From NCBI GenBank assembly GCA_027475525.1, contig JAMWFC010000108.1, positions 745,811 to 809,810 of the forward strand: 64,000 bases of DNA, given 5' to 3'. Each line of letters starts with the position of its first letter. Position 1 is the stretch's first letter. Source of the stretch: Macrolepiota albuminosa. Lineage: Eukaryota > Basidiomycota > Agaricomycetes > Agaricales > Agaricaceae. Made by a program: the position numbers and the translations under genes. Below are positions 34,367-46,639 of the stretch, piece by piece. The notes under the pieces were generated by a model. That model was not told where the DNA came from. It was given only the letters and a program-made list of their open reading frames with translations, and ran no database searches.

Positions 34367-35594
34367 CTAAATTTTTGCATATATTACAATATGTTGCTGT
34401 CTACCATTAAAAATCTCCAAATTAATGCAGTTGTTTTCCTTAATAATACTACTATTATAAGCAGCTCCATCATAGCTCCAGACAGTGTTATTATTAAAAA
34501 GGCAAGCTATAAAATAATTATAACCTTGGTAGATAATAGCTCGCACACTATATTGCTATAAACCTGTCTGAGTTAGCAAGTATATAATAGAAATTATTTT
34601 AGTAGTAAATCCATCTATATAATCTAAATCAAGTCAAATTATTAAAGAAGCTGAGGCATAAAGTATTTTTTCACTTGGAATAGCAGAATATACATGTAAA
34701 TAATTAGCTAGTCCATTTTTTATAATTGTTGCAGCTTCTATGGAAGTGTGCCTTTTACCTGCTGTAATAAAGACATTTAACTATTGCTAAGTCGTTGCCT
34801 CAGTGCCTCCTTGAATTCCATAATTAGACCATATAGTAGAACTTATACAGTGACCTATATAATGAAAGTCAATAGCTGCTTCTAAAAGAAATTGGCAAGA
34901 AGGGCATGATATATGATAAATTATTTTTTGAGCTATATTAGGAGCAAAAAAAATCAAGTCAACAATATCTGTAGTGCTTATTAAAGCAGGTCCAATTAAT
35001 GGAAACTTTATTGGATTTTTATAATAAAGATATTTGCAAAATTCATTGTGGATATCATCAATATTATAGCTTAAACTAATATGTTTTGCAAATAAATTAC
35101 TTAGAATGTTGCAAGTTTCATTAGAGTAGCTCCAAATATTTTGATCTTTATTATTCATTTGAAGATAAGTGCAATAAAAAGACATGAGTGTAGAATTATA
35201 GATACATGACCAATTTATACTATCTCATGAGCATCCTTTCAAAATAACATGCCATATAGAATTAATATTTTCATCAGAATCTAACTTTAATTTTTTATGC
35301 AAGGTAAAATCACAGCATGAATTACATGATGCAGATCTTTTTTTGCTTTTATTATTATTGTCTGCATCTACTTTTCTTTTGCATTGATTTTGAGTATTTT
35401 GAATATCGTTCAGAATATTGTTGAGAATAAATAGATAATTCAATATTAATATTTGAATATTTGCTTAAATATTTATTCTCACCTTCAAGATCAGATACAA
35501 CTCTAATAAAACCCTTCTTAAATCCATGTCTAATAAGTGTATTGTGCTCCATAATTTCATGTCTTTGTGTTTTAATAATTAAGTCAGATGGCAA
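34367..35594 (-). pseudogene. Helitron C-terminal extra region, cysteine-peptidase-like
   Basis: Downstream of the helicase motifs: a basic, Lys-rich stretch (CKRKVDADNNNKSKKR), then a block with SCPSCQFLLEAAID and WSNYGIQGGTEATT (34787-35185), then YSVRAIIYQGYNYF and VWSYDGAAYN before the stop at 34367-34369. The last part resembles the C-terminal His box of ubiquitin-specific peptidases (Y-L-A-I-H-G-HF-A...W-DG), but here the box has Tyr-Asn-Tyr-Phe where His is expected. Assignment is from pattern memory and uncertain. Confidence 0.4.
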
Positions 35595-37200
35595 CTTTCG
35601 ATTGAGATCTTTTAAAGTAACTTTTTAAACTATAGCTAGACCTTTGCGAATAGTAGCTCTAGATGCTATTACATAGGCAGCAAAATCTCCAAGATGTAAC
35701 CAACCTAAAATATGTAGAAGACTTGTTCCTTGTGTAGCATATCCTATAATAGTAAAAGCAGATTGAAAAAGCAATTGATAGTGCATGATTGATATTTTTT
35801 ATTTTTTATTATTTTTATTTAATTGTACTAAATGTTGAAATTTTCAGGATAGAAGTTCAATTGGAAAATACTGATTAGGTAGATTTGAAAGAAATACTTT
35901 GCTTCTTAGAAATTCAATAATCGCATCAGTGCAATAAATATAACTAAATGAACAAGTTTCAATATCATATTTCTTCAATATTTTATGAGCACCATTAGTA
36001 ATACTTAATTCAGTAGATAGATTTTAATTGCGCAAAATAACAAGCATTCCTATATATAAAAGAAGAAAGCCAGATAAAGTGCCTTCACTAGCAAACTTAG
36101 AAACATTGAGTTTTAAAAGTTCAGATCTAGCAGATTTTGATATTGTTTTTTTTAACTGTGTCATTCGCAGTACAAATATCAATGTTATCTTGAGCAATAG
36201 ATTTTGCTTTTTGAAAATTTATAGCCTGACAAAGATTGTTAGTTTGTACTATTGCAGTTGAATATTGTCTATTATTACAACTTATATTTAATCTATCTGG
36301 ATTTTCAGAAGATTTAATTACTCAACAGTTGAATAACTCAACATCTTTCTTTGTGCATTTTCTCTTTCACAACTATAAAATAGCTGCAGCATATTCAGGA
36401 TCTTTTTTCATATGCTGTTGCTCTTCTAAGTTTATTACTTTAGTGACTGATTTTCATATTAACCAACTAAGATGAGTCAATAATTGCTGAGAAGACATAT
36501 TAGTAGAATTTGTTACAGGTTTATATAAAGGAGTTCCTCCAACAGATGGATATTGATAAAAATCACTTAAAAAAATGATCAAAATTTCATCAAATGGTTC
36601 ATTATTATCTTTTACTATTTGTAAAGAGCAATCTACATTTGATAATAAATGACAGCTAAGCAGAGATACTTCATTAATAAGAAGAATTATAACATTTTTA
36701 AATTCTTCAAAAAGATTACTTTTTTCAGCAATAGTCATTATAACAGAATAATCTTCTTTAGAATCACTAAATATTCGATTATCTTTTTTTTTAATTTTTT
36801 TCTGAACTTTGATAGATAGACCTTTATAGATAGTTAATTCATCAATAAGTGCAGCTGCAGTACCGCTTAGTGCTAAAAAGTGCAATCTTTATTTGCATTG
36901 ATAAACTTTTATAACTCTTTGTACAGCTTTAACAACATGAGTTTTTCCAGTACTACCAGATCCTAAAAGATAAAGATACAAATAAAGTTGATAATTTGAT
37001 GATAAAATATTATTGATGCTGGCTGCTTCATTATCAATATATTTGAAAAAGGCTTTACAAATAATTTTAAATGCAATTAATTGTTTTTCATTTAAAGTTT
37101 TTTCTGAAATGATGTGCTTGATCAGATTGCTACAGCTTTCAAAGTGTAAATTATTAATATTATTTAAACTTTTTGTTTAAGGTGCAGATGCATTTGATGA
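35595..37200 (-). pseudogene. Helitron PIF1-like helicase region
   Basis: Walker A GSGSTGKTH (about 36940-36965), then LALSGTAAALIDELTIYKGLS (36830-36885), Walker B written ILLINEVSLLS (Asp changed to Asn), IIFLSDFYQYPSVGGTPLY (PIF1 motif III-like) and a motif VI-like AFTIIGYATQGTSLLHI (about 35720-35770). Role: unwinding during rolling-circle transposition. The Asp-to-Asn change plus stops make it inactive. Confidence 0.75.
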
Positions 37201-37241
37201 TATATTAGCAGAAGATAAATATTTTATATTAGGTAAAGTGA

Positions 37242-37395
37242 AAACTAATTCGGTTTCAGATGCATTATTGATAATTGCTGTCTGATTTAAAGGATCTAGA
37301 ATGTTCCTTCATTGAGATAAACTAATTCGGTTTCAGATGCATTATTGATAATTGCTGTCTGATTTAAAGGATCTAGAATGTTCCTTCATTGAGAT
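37242..37395. repeat. 77-bp tandem duplication T
   Basis: Units 37242-37318 and 37319-37395 are identical, just upstream of the helicase Walker A region. Confidence 0.95.
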
Positions 37396-38375
37396 TTTAA
37401 AAATTCTTCTTGTAGTTTGACTTTTTTTTTTCAAATCTTCAATTTACTAATATTTACTACAGGTAATAATATAGAAGTATCTATCTTTTTATCAGCTTCT
37501 GCATTGACTAAGAACTATTCACTTGCTTAAAGTCTGAAAAGTTCTTGATTTAATTGAAAATCTTTTTGAACTACTTGACCTGAGTTTTCTGAAATAAATA
37601 AAATATCATTTGAAGAAGCTGCTAGTTCAGTAAATACTTTTGATTCTTTTAAAGCTTGTTTTTTTTTTGAAGTCTTTTAGCATCTCTTTTATCCTCACAT
37701 TCATAAATAGCATCTCAATTTTTCATAACATTTCTAGATATTTCAGTAAAATTATATATACTGAATACATCATCAGGATTTTCATGTGAAAGAAGTAAAG
37801 GTTTAACATCACTAAAAAGTTTGAAATAAGCAAACATAAAAATACTATAATCAGAATGAGTAGATCGAGGAATACTTGTTCCAATTAAATAAGGTATAAG
37901 TAGCTTAGAACAATCTCCATGCTCAAAATTAATATGCTCTACTAAATAATGAGTATCATATAAAGGATGTAAACTTTTCAGTCTCCAGCATTTATATGCA
38001 CCTAATTGTATAATATTAGTATCTTTATATTTTGAAATACTTATAAGCTTTCTTCAAAAACACTGAACAAAACTATAAAAGCAGATATTAGACAAGTCTG
38101 GATCACAATAAATTTTAATGATATAAGTTCAATATTGTTTTCTTCATCACTACAATCTTCATTTTTTTCATTTGTATTTTTTATAGCATTGATAGAAGTT
38201 TTAATGTAATAAAGTAAAAGATTTGAGAACATTGGTGTTGTTTTATAAGAAGAAAAGCTATCATCTCGACTTCAAATATACCAAGCTGCTTGTTAAGTAT
38301 ATATTTGTTGTTGCTTAGTTAATTAAGATAAACATTTATGAAGAAGCAATTTGGATTTAGCTTTAGAACTTGAAA

Positions 38376-38529
38376 AATCTATAGTATCTTTCATGTTAAG
38401 AACTGTTCGAGATAGAAGAGACAACATTTGATAAGTTTTTAGATCTAACTTTAATCTATAGTATCTTTCATGTTAAGAACTGCTCAAGATAGAAAAGATA
38501 ACATTTGATAAGTTTTTAAATCTAACTTT
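38376..38529. repeat. 77-bp tandem duplication U (about five mismatches)
   Basis: Units 38376-38452 and 38453-38529 differ at several transitions (for example tgttcgagat versus tgctcaagat), as if two different Helitron copies had been joined. Confidence 0.9.
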
Positions 38530-38599
38530 GTAATATAGTCTGTAATATAAAATATCGCTGCTTTATCTGCTTTTTCAGATAATATATATTTTAAATTAT

Positions 38600-40114
38600 G
38601 ATTATAGTGACAATATACAAGAATAATTGAATTAAAATAATTTACAGTAGGATCTTAACAAAGTAAATAAATAAAATTTGTATTTGGATCAAATTTAGAT
38701 TCAGAAACAAAATCATGTGGAAATTGAAAGCAACACTTATTATCATTTCCAAATTTGTAGCAAACAGCTTTACAATTATGATGTTGAAGAGTTTCTTCAC
38801 ATTTTTTAATTTCTATATCAAGCAAATCTTTTCAATCTTGAATATTTTTATCAGACTTTAAAAATGGTACATAAAGAGGTCTTTCAATTTGTAGTTTATA
38901 TTTTGGATTGATTTCTATTTCAATATTAGGAAGATGATGATGAATAATATTTTCAAAAAATTGAAATAGCTTTTGAGCATAACCAGCTTTGATTTTAAAT
39001 TTTATATAAATATCAGAAGGATTAGATGCACCAATAAGCCATATAAGAAAGTGTGCATGCCATTGTCCTCTTTTAGTCAATTCATTAGATCTGTAAAATG
39101 TAGCAAGATATCCTAAAATGCCACTCTCTGAAAAACTTTTGCCTTTTTTAAAATTCCATCTGAAAAGATATTAAAATATACATTGAATAGAAAAATAAAA
39201 AAAAGTCAGCTATAGCAACAGGATCTTTTGCTAATCTTAAAGCTCTTATAGTACTATCAACAATAAGTAGAAGCTGGTCATCAAGATTAATAGTAGTATC
39301 ACTATACATAGGTTGAAAAATAGAGCTATGTATTGCACTTGAATTTGCAGTAAAATAAAGTATAAATATTCTAAAATATCCTGAGTAATTTTGAATTTCA
39401 TTCTGACATCTTATTTTTGATGCTTGGAAATGACACATGAGAAGCAATAGTATTAACTTCATTAAGAAAAGTAAATACTTGTTTTTTGTCATTTAAAAGT
39501 GATTGATAATTATAATTTTTTTTTAATTGATTTGCTACAGAAAGAAGAATATTAGAAGAGATTGATATCAATTTTTCTGCAATAGCTTTAAACTGTAAGC
39601 TTTTTACATATAAATTTGTATAAAAATAAGCAATTCTGTGCTGCATTATATTTAAAGCTATAAATATAAAATAATAATAATAAAAAGCATGATCTGCTAA
39701 ATCTATAAGATAATTTACATAAAGTTGCATACTAAGTGGTGTTAGTCGACTAGGATCATTAAAACCACCACATCCATAAGGAAATAAGGTTGGAAACATA
39801 TCAGAAAATAAAACCAGGTTATTATATTTATTAATTTTATTATTTCCTTTATATATTATAAGATCAGGTTGTTCATTATTAAATTTATTATTATTTGATG
39901 CAAGAGTTCGCAAAGCTAATGCAGTCAAAGAAGAACCTTGAATTTTCACATTTTCAGGATTTAAAACTTCTACATGTTCTAAAAGTACAGTAGCTTCATC
40001 ATCTGTGTTAGATTGGCATATTTCTAATACAGAATGATCTGATAAACCAGCTGTCTCTTCTTCAAAAGTCTTTTCAACAGAAAGTTCTGTATCATGTAGA
40101 AGTCTATTCTCCAA
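38600..40114 (-). pseudogene. Helitron Rep (Helitron_like_N) region
   Basis: 40114-39398 contains FPTLFPYGCGGFNDPSR and HRIAYFYTNLYVKS. 39492-39148 contains SSAIHSSIFQPMYSDTTIN and RALRLAKDPVAIADFF. 39080-38832 contains LTKRGQWHAHFLIWLIGA, whose H-A-H is the HUH metal-binding motif of the replication initiator, and RPLYVPFLKSD. The catalytic Tyr motif cannot be placed with confidence. Frames are broken but the order is that of Agaricomycete Helitrons. Confidence 0.75.
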
Positions 40115-41866
40115 TCCTGGAAGAATAGCATCTTTTGGATATAAATCTACAATTCTTTTATCTAATTCAATGTTCTGATATAAGAGATTTTTAGCAACAT
40201 TCTTTAACTAAATAAAGAAGTCTCAAATTTTTTATTTGCGAACTTAAAATATATTTCTCATTGCTTTATCTATGTTAAATCTGCCAATTCTTATGGTAAA
40301 TTTTCACGATATAACTTGTTTGCTAAAGAAAATTTTGGAATCTGCTTCTTTTGCAATTCAGAGTAATAGTCATTGCAAATTTGAATTAAATTTAGATTTG
40401 ATTTAATATCATAAACATCTAACATCAACCTAGCATAATTTTAAGGCAAATGTATAAAATCATTATTAAAACAAGTATTGGAAAATTTTAGAACAGATAA
40501 ATTAAGATTATAAAGATCATTACTAGAATCAATTGATATAGAATGAATGATTGACTTATCTTGTTGACGAGCATATACAGCACAAATAAGAGAAATAATC
40601 CAATTTGTTGCTTCACAATATTTATGTGCACAATTCATAATAAGATTATCAGAAGAAACAGTTGGCTATGAAGAAACAATTTCACTTTGATGTTTTGCCT
40701 TTATATTGATTGTAACTTGTTTTTGAAGATTTTGCTCATATTTTTTTTTTATTTTGCCTTCAAACTTTTATGCTGGTTGTCAAATATACAAATAGATTAG
40801 TACTATATTCAATTTCTAATAACAAACACACTGACTTAAAAAAATCAGAAGGAAATATAGTATAGGTTGATAATAAGCAAGTAATATATTGATGAATATC
40901 TGATATGTTGCAAGACATCAATTGTACCAAGAGCAAAAGCTTTCAATAATAGCTTTTACCATTTCACTATGTAATTTTTCAAAAGAAGAACAGCGAGAAG
41001 GATAAATACATTTTAAAATAGAATGCAATGATTTTTTTTAAAATGTTTGTGAAGGTAACAAGCTCATATTATTATTGTTTTATGCAATACAGGCTTATAT
41101 TTGACAATTTTGATAATATAACAAAGAATTTTCAGGGATTAGTAAAGCGTGCAAAACTTTCTAATTAAATAACTAGAGAGCAATATTATAAAAAAGTTTA
41201 AACAGCATTTTAGAAGAAGAATCTGGAAAAAAAAAATAACTGCTCATTTATTTGATTTGATATAAAAGTAAGACATTTCTGCCTATATTCCAAGAAATGA
41301 GACAAAATAGTGCTAGCAAGAGCTTCCTTATTCTGACATTCAGGCATAATTAATTCTGAATTAAATGCATATTTTAAATCTTTACAGGAAAGTTCATTCA
41401 AAGATGCAAGATAATAATCTTGAGTATAATACAACCATGTAGGGTGGTTTTTATAGTGCAGATAGGTGCAAAATGAAGAAAAATATTTGCAAGGATAAAA
41501 AAAAAAAGAACAAATATTGTAGCAATTGAAAGTAATAAATATTCTCTCTTCAAGATTGCATACAGTAAATATTCCTGTTGTGTAAGTGACAATGTAGGAA
41601 GATGTGAAATTTTCATCTTTAAAACCATTAGTCAATCATTCAATCACAAAATTTGAAGAATAAAAACTAGAAGAATTTGGAAAGTATAAAGTATTATAAT
41701 ATTTTGGATATTCCTCAGATAAAAACTCAACATACATAGGAGGGCAATCTTTTTCATCAAGTACTTTAGGTGCATGACATGGCAATTTTATCAAGGGAAA
41801 CATGCTGTAATGATATGAGAGTACTAATTTTAATAGTAATATACAAAATCCAGTAGTAGTACACAA
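40115..41866 (-). pseudogene. Helitron N-terminal region, DUF6570-like
   Basis: Scattered frames. IPKFSLANKLYRENLP with following ELADLT (about 40300-40360) fits the DUF6570 region that precedes Helitron Rep in fungi. 41866-41210 has PLIKLPCHAPKVL and LNELSCKDLKYAFNSELIMP, probably the true N-terminus. The role is unknown even in intact elements. Confidence 0.5.
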
Positions 41867-41925
41867 AATTCAATAGTAGTGCACAAAATTCAGTGGTAAT
41901 ATACAAAATTCGGTGGAAGTTCACA
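41837..41925. repeat. About 20-bp tandem repeat
   Basis: Four diverged units built on tagtagtacacaaaattca (ccagtagtagtacac, caatagtagtgcac, cagtggtaatatac, cggtggaagttcac). It lies just upstream of the Helitron coding relic. Confidence 0.6.
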
Positions 41926-41939
41926 TTTATTTCAGTGGG

Positions 41940-42530
41940 ATTTTACAAGTACCTAATATAGATGACTAAATAAAAAAAAATACTACAACACCTACTAAAA
42001 AATAGCATCGATAAAAGAAAGCAAAATTAAAGAAAAAAAAAAGTAGACAAAACACACATAGCTAAAACTTGAAAAGCAATACTGTATAAAATATAAATGA
42101 TACAAAAAATAACAATAGACAAACAGCACAGACAAGTGAAATCACAACAGACAAATAGAACAGGAAAGTACCAAACACATGACATTGTTGGAACAGAAAT
42201 GAGCAAATGACGTGCACTAGTGGCAGACAAGCAATTACAAAATAACAACAAACAGGTATCACAAAATGACAACAGACAAACAGCAACACTGCAATGCAAG
42301 AAACACAGCATGAAATCGTAGTCAAACAAGCAGCAAGCAAGAAATAGCAGTAAACAGGCAGCACAAAATCCAACAGAAAACAAGCACTATAGCAAATAGA
42401 GATTACAATAGGCAGATGTGAAATAAATAAAGACAACACTTATAACAGGCTTGCAGACAGCGCTGTGGCAGGAAATGATTACATTATGAAGAATTAAAGT
42501 ACTAGTAGTAAGAAAAACATACCAATATGA
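41940..42530. other. Low-complexity stretch, no gene
   Basis: Rich in acaacagacaaacagc-type phrases on the plus strand, which give long Cys/Leu-rich frames on the other strand. These are composition artefacts. Confidence 0.4.
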
Positions 42531-42539
42531 CAAAATAGT

Positions 42540-42720
42540 TTCTAAATAGCAGTAGCAGATAATGGTAACAAAGACAAGTTTAAAGTTGTGAATATTACTA
42601 ATGATTGAAAAAAGTAAATGAAATAATACAAGCACTAATAAGAAACTTTATAGAAACTTTTAAAACATTACATGATCTGAGGTAAATTTAGAGGAACTCA
42701 AAACGTTTGACCTTGTAAAA
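42540..42720. repeat. Dispersed repeat, copy 1 (copy 2 at 46235-46440)
   Basis: Shares taatggtaacaaa-gacaagtttaaagt, gaaaaaagtaa-gagat-a and taatagaaactt-tagaacatt with 46235-46440. Diverged. Possibly an LTR end of an unrecognised element. Confidence 0.5.
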
Positions 42721-43479
42721 GATTATTAATTGTTATTAATTTTATCTATTTATATATTTTTTTATTTTTTTAATTCTCTTATTCTCTTATTCTTTCATTC
42801 TTATATATAATGGTTAGATCACGCATATGAAGTTGAAAGTTCAAAATTCAATATTTCAACCTAATGACATGTGATGTTGTCTTTTGACCAATCTCTTTGT
42901 ATACCATATCCTTATAGTAAGCCCTTGCTGTAGTTCAGTAGAATATTTATAAATTGATATTCTATATTGTGCACAAGCGGTGGATTCGACTCCTCTGCAG
43001 TACATTATAATATATGATTGTCCTTTTGACTGTTTTTGTTTTCAAACTATTATATAAGTGTTTGCCCCTACAAATGATTACATAAGTGTTCATCCATATA
43101 AATGATTATATAATAATCTTATTATTATTATTATTGTATATAGTGATCATCATTATTTGTAATATATATGTCTCTTTCTTTCCTCCCTGTTTTTTTTAAA
43201 AATTTTCGATTTCAAACTATCTTACTGCTAGCTTGCTCATAGGACATGTTGCTGCACAACTCTGAAAATGTTATATCCTCATTGCTTTTTCTGCTATAAC
43301 AAACTGGTACCATCAGTCTATGTTGTCATGTACTCATTCAATGAACACCTACTAGAGGCAAATACTGTCATTGTGGTTCAACTTGGTACTTATTACTACT
43401 CGTTATAAGCTAGAATACTTCAATAAGTAAAATTCTGGCAATTAGTACAATGTAAGTATGACTTCAACCTGTTCAATCT

Positions 43480-44356
43480 ATCTATGAAATCTATGTGGCT
43501 TGAAACAAAAATTTTCTGTGAGTGTGATCATGGGAAAAATGTTGTATTACTTGAACAACTATGCAATGAAGCCTTATATACCAACCTGCTAAAACAACCA
43601 AGATGTTCAGTTGACATTGTGAAGTATGACTTTAGTGAACACTTACTCACTTATACAAATAACTAACATGGTCGTTATTTCCTCTTAACATCACTTTATA
43701 TATGGTTACTTTTTTTTGGTATATAAATATTGAACAATGTCTTCACACAACATCCATGTCTGAACTTCCACACATTGATGATATACAGTGTTGGTGCCTG
43801 TGCACGTCTACCTACTCCTTCTGCAGAAGACAAATGAGGGAAATTGCAGACATTGGTTTAACTATTGTCACTAGATGGTACCTCAATGTTTTAACTTATT
43901 ATAACATCAAAAATCTAGTATTTTGATGAGTTTTTCTGCACATTTTACTTTATATTAGCACTTTTTTTTTTACATATTGGTCTTTCTAATGTCAGCTTTT
44001 ATATCCATCATGACCTGCATGTGCAACACCTCACCCTCAAAGAATTCAATCCGAACCAACAATTAGTGGCCACCTTTTATGTACATCGTAGTGACAACAA
44101 TTGATATCTTGATGAAGCATTCACTTATGCATATTTGGATGATTCATACAGCTGGACGGCAGAAAATATCATTGTCAAGCACGTTGTTCTCAGCCACATA
44201 ACTCAACACCATATTTTCAATACAACTTTAAAAAGCATCGTAAGTCTTTATTTACTCTTCAAGCTTACTTCGAACTCATTTTATTACAAGTGTGCATATG
44301 TTACAACACAAAATAATAACAATACATCAATAAATAGTATTACTTTCTTTTTGTAG
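43480..44356 (+). pseudogene. Coding remnants of unknown type
   Basis: Plus-strand pieces with protein character: 43484-43663 (KIFCECDHGKNVVLLEQLCNEAL ... VDIVKYDFSEHLL), an earlier sister phrase VVMYSFNEHLLEANTVIV near 43330, and 43995-44235 (HVQHLTLKEFNPNQQLVATF, YLDEAFTYAYLDDSYSWTAENI). Intron-like gaps separate them. Family not recognised. The repeated EHLL phrase hints at a duplicated module. Confidence 0.25.
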
Positions 44357-44718
44357 GTAAGTTAACTTTCATGTTTTTTATGATTACAATCTGCTATATG
44401 TTTTTTCAAACAGATTTTATTTTATTTTATTTATTTATTTATATCTTTATTTTATTATTTATTTTACTATATAATAATATAATATATTATGTATATTGTA
44501 TCGTACCATTCAATGTATGTATCATATCATATCATTTATTATGATTATATCTATACATAAATTACTGTAATAACTATATATATATATAACAATAATAAAG
44601 CAATAAAGAAAATAAAGAACAAAGAAAAGAGTATATACATACAAGTAATAAAAGAAAAAGGAACATGTAAGAGTTGGGGACCGGCACACATGTGCACCAC
44701 TACAATAATAATAGTTTA

Positions 44719-45058
44719 AGTCAAAACTCCGAACTTTGGAAGTCAGAAAAGCAAACTCTGGCTTATATAAGGAGTCTGGAAGCGGTGCAGAAAGGCCCAC
44801 ACTTGTTTGAATGGTAGCTAAAGAACCAGAGCACCTCAAGGGCTGAGAGTAGTACTAACAAATAGTGTTAAAAGAATAGAAACAGTAAAATGAAATAATG
44901 TCAGAAGAAATAAGAGAATGAATGAGTAGTACTAACAAATAGTGTTAAAAGAATAGAAACAGTAAAATGAAATAATGTCAGAAGAAATAAGAGAATGAAT
45001 GAAGAGAGAGTGAAGAGATAAGGAGTGAGAAAAGGAAGAAATGAGGAGTCTCCTGACA
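44719..45058 (-). repeat. Truncated 3' LTR of a family G2 gypsy element
   Basis: Matches the solo LTR at 19021-19519 in the opposite orientation. It ends TGACA at 45058 and is followed by a polypurine tract (minus strand AGAGGGGGGGTGA at 45059-45071). The outer end is lost near 44719. It contains 77-bp duplication V. Confidence 0.75.
44847..45000. repeat. 77-bp tandem duplication V
   Basis: Units 44847-44923 and 44924-45000 are identical, inside the LTR fragment. Confidence 0.95.
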
Positions 45059-45069
45059 TCACCCCCCCT

Positions 45070-45435
45070 CTAGAGCGCAGCATCTTGACCTGCTAGATGG
45101 AAGTAGTTCTGGATGGCCTGGTCTACCTTGGAAAAAGAATAGAGGCCTCTGATTGCCTGGGGAGCGTTGGAATGCTGTTGATAGAATTCCTGGACCAAGG
45201 CAGGGACATGGGCATTCTCTTGTGGCTCTCAGAAGATGTCTTCAATTCCATAGCCCTTCTACTTGACTTTGAACTGAAGCTTGTTTCTAAAAAGTCAGCT
45301 GTCTAGGATTTGTTCCACTTCATACTCTTCTTGGTTGTCTACCAAAACTGGAGGTGGAAGTGGCTGTGGACGTCGACCTGGGATTGGATCCTCTGGAGCT
45401 GGAAAGAGCTTCACCACATTGAAGAACAGTAGCTG
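45070..45435 (-). pseudogene. gypsy pol end with chromodomain (family G2)
   Basis: The minus-strand frame reads FNVVKLFPAPEDPIPGRRP, PPPVLVDNQEEYEVEQILDS, then FKVKWKGYGIEDIF-EP and ALVQEFYQQHSNAP, ending at TAG 45070-45072. This is the C-terminal integrase tail plus chromodomain of a chromovirus. Two in-frame stops are present. The upstream part of pol is missing beyond about 45435. It gives the G2 LTR family its identity. Confidence 0.75.
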
Positions 45436-45622
45436 TGTGAGCATTGTATGTTTGTGACTAAGCCTGCATCATGATCTAGGTTGATCCGCTGATATAAGGT
45501 GGCCTTTATCCTGGGACCTATAAGTTATAAAATATCAGATGCATGATCTGTGATCAGGATAAGGTACAAGGAGGGCACACTTGGGATCCTAAGACTTGCC
45601 GGAACAAGTCTAGAGGGGAGAG

Positions 45623-45913
45623 TGTAAGGGTGTGTCAATACACCTTAGTCAAAGCCCGGGGTTATGTCTAAGCCCCTATTGACTGGAGCTAGAATGGTAC
45701 TAGTTGACAAGAAAAGGCAAGGAGTGTAACACAAGACTATGGTGTAATGGTAACATGTGATGCAGATTCAAGTCCTGCTAGTTCCAGTTTTTCTGAGGTT
45801 GTTGGTTCAATTATCTGGAAGTGTTATATACCTATACACATGAATGAAGGGAAGACACATACAATGAGAAATTCCTAAGCTTGGATAAGGAAATTTTAGA
45901 CTTAGCTATAACA
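45623..45913 (+). mobile_element. Possible LTR (TGTAAGGGTGTG...TATAACA)
   Basis: The TG...CA ends TGTAAGGGTGTGTC and GCTATAACA are preceded by a purine-rich tract (tctagaggggagag), as for a 3' LTR in plus orientation, copia-like in look. No coding region adjoins it and no duplication of target bases was found. A tRNA-like pair of boxes lies inside (45740-45775). Confidence 0.4.
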
Positions 45914-46234
45914 CTTTTTTGCATTGGATCAGAGAGTCTATATTATAAAAAAAGGCACCTTTCATCACAATCAGTCTATATTATAGGCATATTAGACCTT
46001 GTAGTTTAGTATGTTTTTTGCTCTATTTACACATGGGTGTGGGTGAAATTTCATTTGGTATTTTACATATAGTATATAAGCCAAACTATATATTATATTA
46101 CTAGATAACTGTATATATGCATAGGAGAAGAAGAAAGAGAAGACTTATATAGAAAATGAACTTGATACTTCCTATATGTCTGTTGGTATAGTATTATTAT
46201 TATTTATGAACAAATAGCTGCTGAATATTAGCAG

Positions 46235-46440
46235 TAAGACAAATGGTAACAAAACAGACAAGTTTAAAGTCTTGTTGATAAAGTCGTTAATAAGTGTGAG
46301 TGAATAATGATTTGAAAAAAGTAAGCGAGATAAAAATACTAATAAAGAACTTAATAGAAACTTCTAGAGCATTCTAGAACATCACATAATCTGCAACAAA
46401 CTTGTGAGGAACTGAAGACACTTGAGCTTGTAAGAACTCT
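46235..46440. repeat. Dispersed repeat, copy 2
   Basis: Diverged match to 42540-42720. It runs up to a short palindrome near 46437-46470 (aactctttctcttacttatgtaagagagt). Confidence 0.5.
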
Positions 46441-46639
46441 TTCTCTTACTTATGTAAGAGAGTCGGGGACTTCTGATCTTGTTATACTTGCAGTCGACAC
46501 ATCATACATCACAGTCAGCTTTTTTTTATATCAGTGTGACAGTGCAAATTGCAAAATTGAGCACTACAATTGCTTTGTGAATCAATTACCCTTAACAACA
46601 GAGAATCACACTACAGTTAGCCTAAACTAGAGTTATATG

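Larger units (their letters stand above)
34367..41866 (-). mobile_element. Decayed Helitron (rolling-circle transposon)
   Basis: Minus-strand polyprotein relic with DUF6570-like, Helitron Rep (Helitron_like_N) and PIF1-type helicase regions in order, plus an extra C-terminal region. Extremely AT-rich with frequent stops. Duplications T and U (77 bp) fall inside. The ends (5' TC, 3' hairpin-CTRR, A/T insertion site) were not located, so the limits given are those of the coding relic. Confidence 0.78.

Noticed and set aside
42027..42439. Overlapping 118- and 125-codon Cys/Leu-rich minus-strand frames
   Set aside because: Produced by acaacagacaaa-type low-complexity DNA in two frames at once.
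42925..42999. tRNA-like B box (ggattcgactcc) with an A-box-like tagttcagtag upstream
   Set aside because: No acceptor-stem pairing could be formed and the middle is AT-rich. Probably chance or a degraded mitochondrial-type tRNA copy.
45740..45775. A-box-like tggtgtaatgg and B-box-like gattcaagtcc
   Set aside because: Only 25 nt apart, too close for a tRNA, and inside a candidate LTR.
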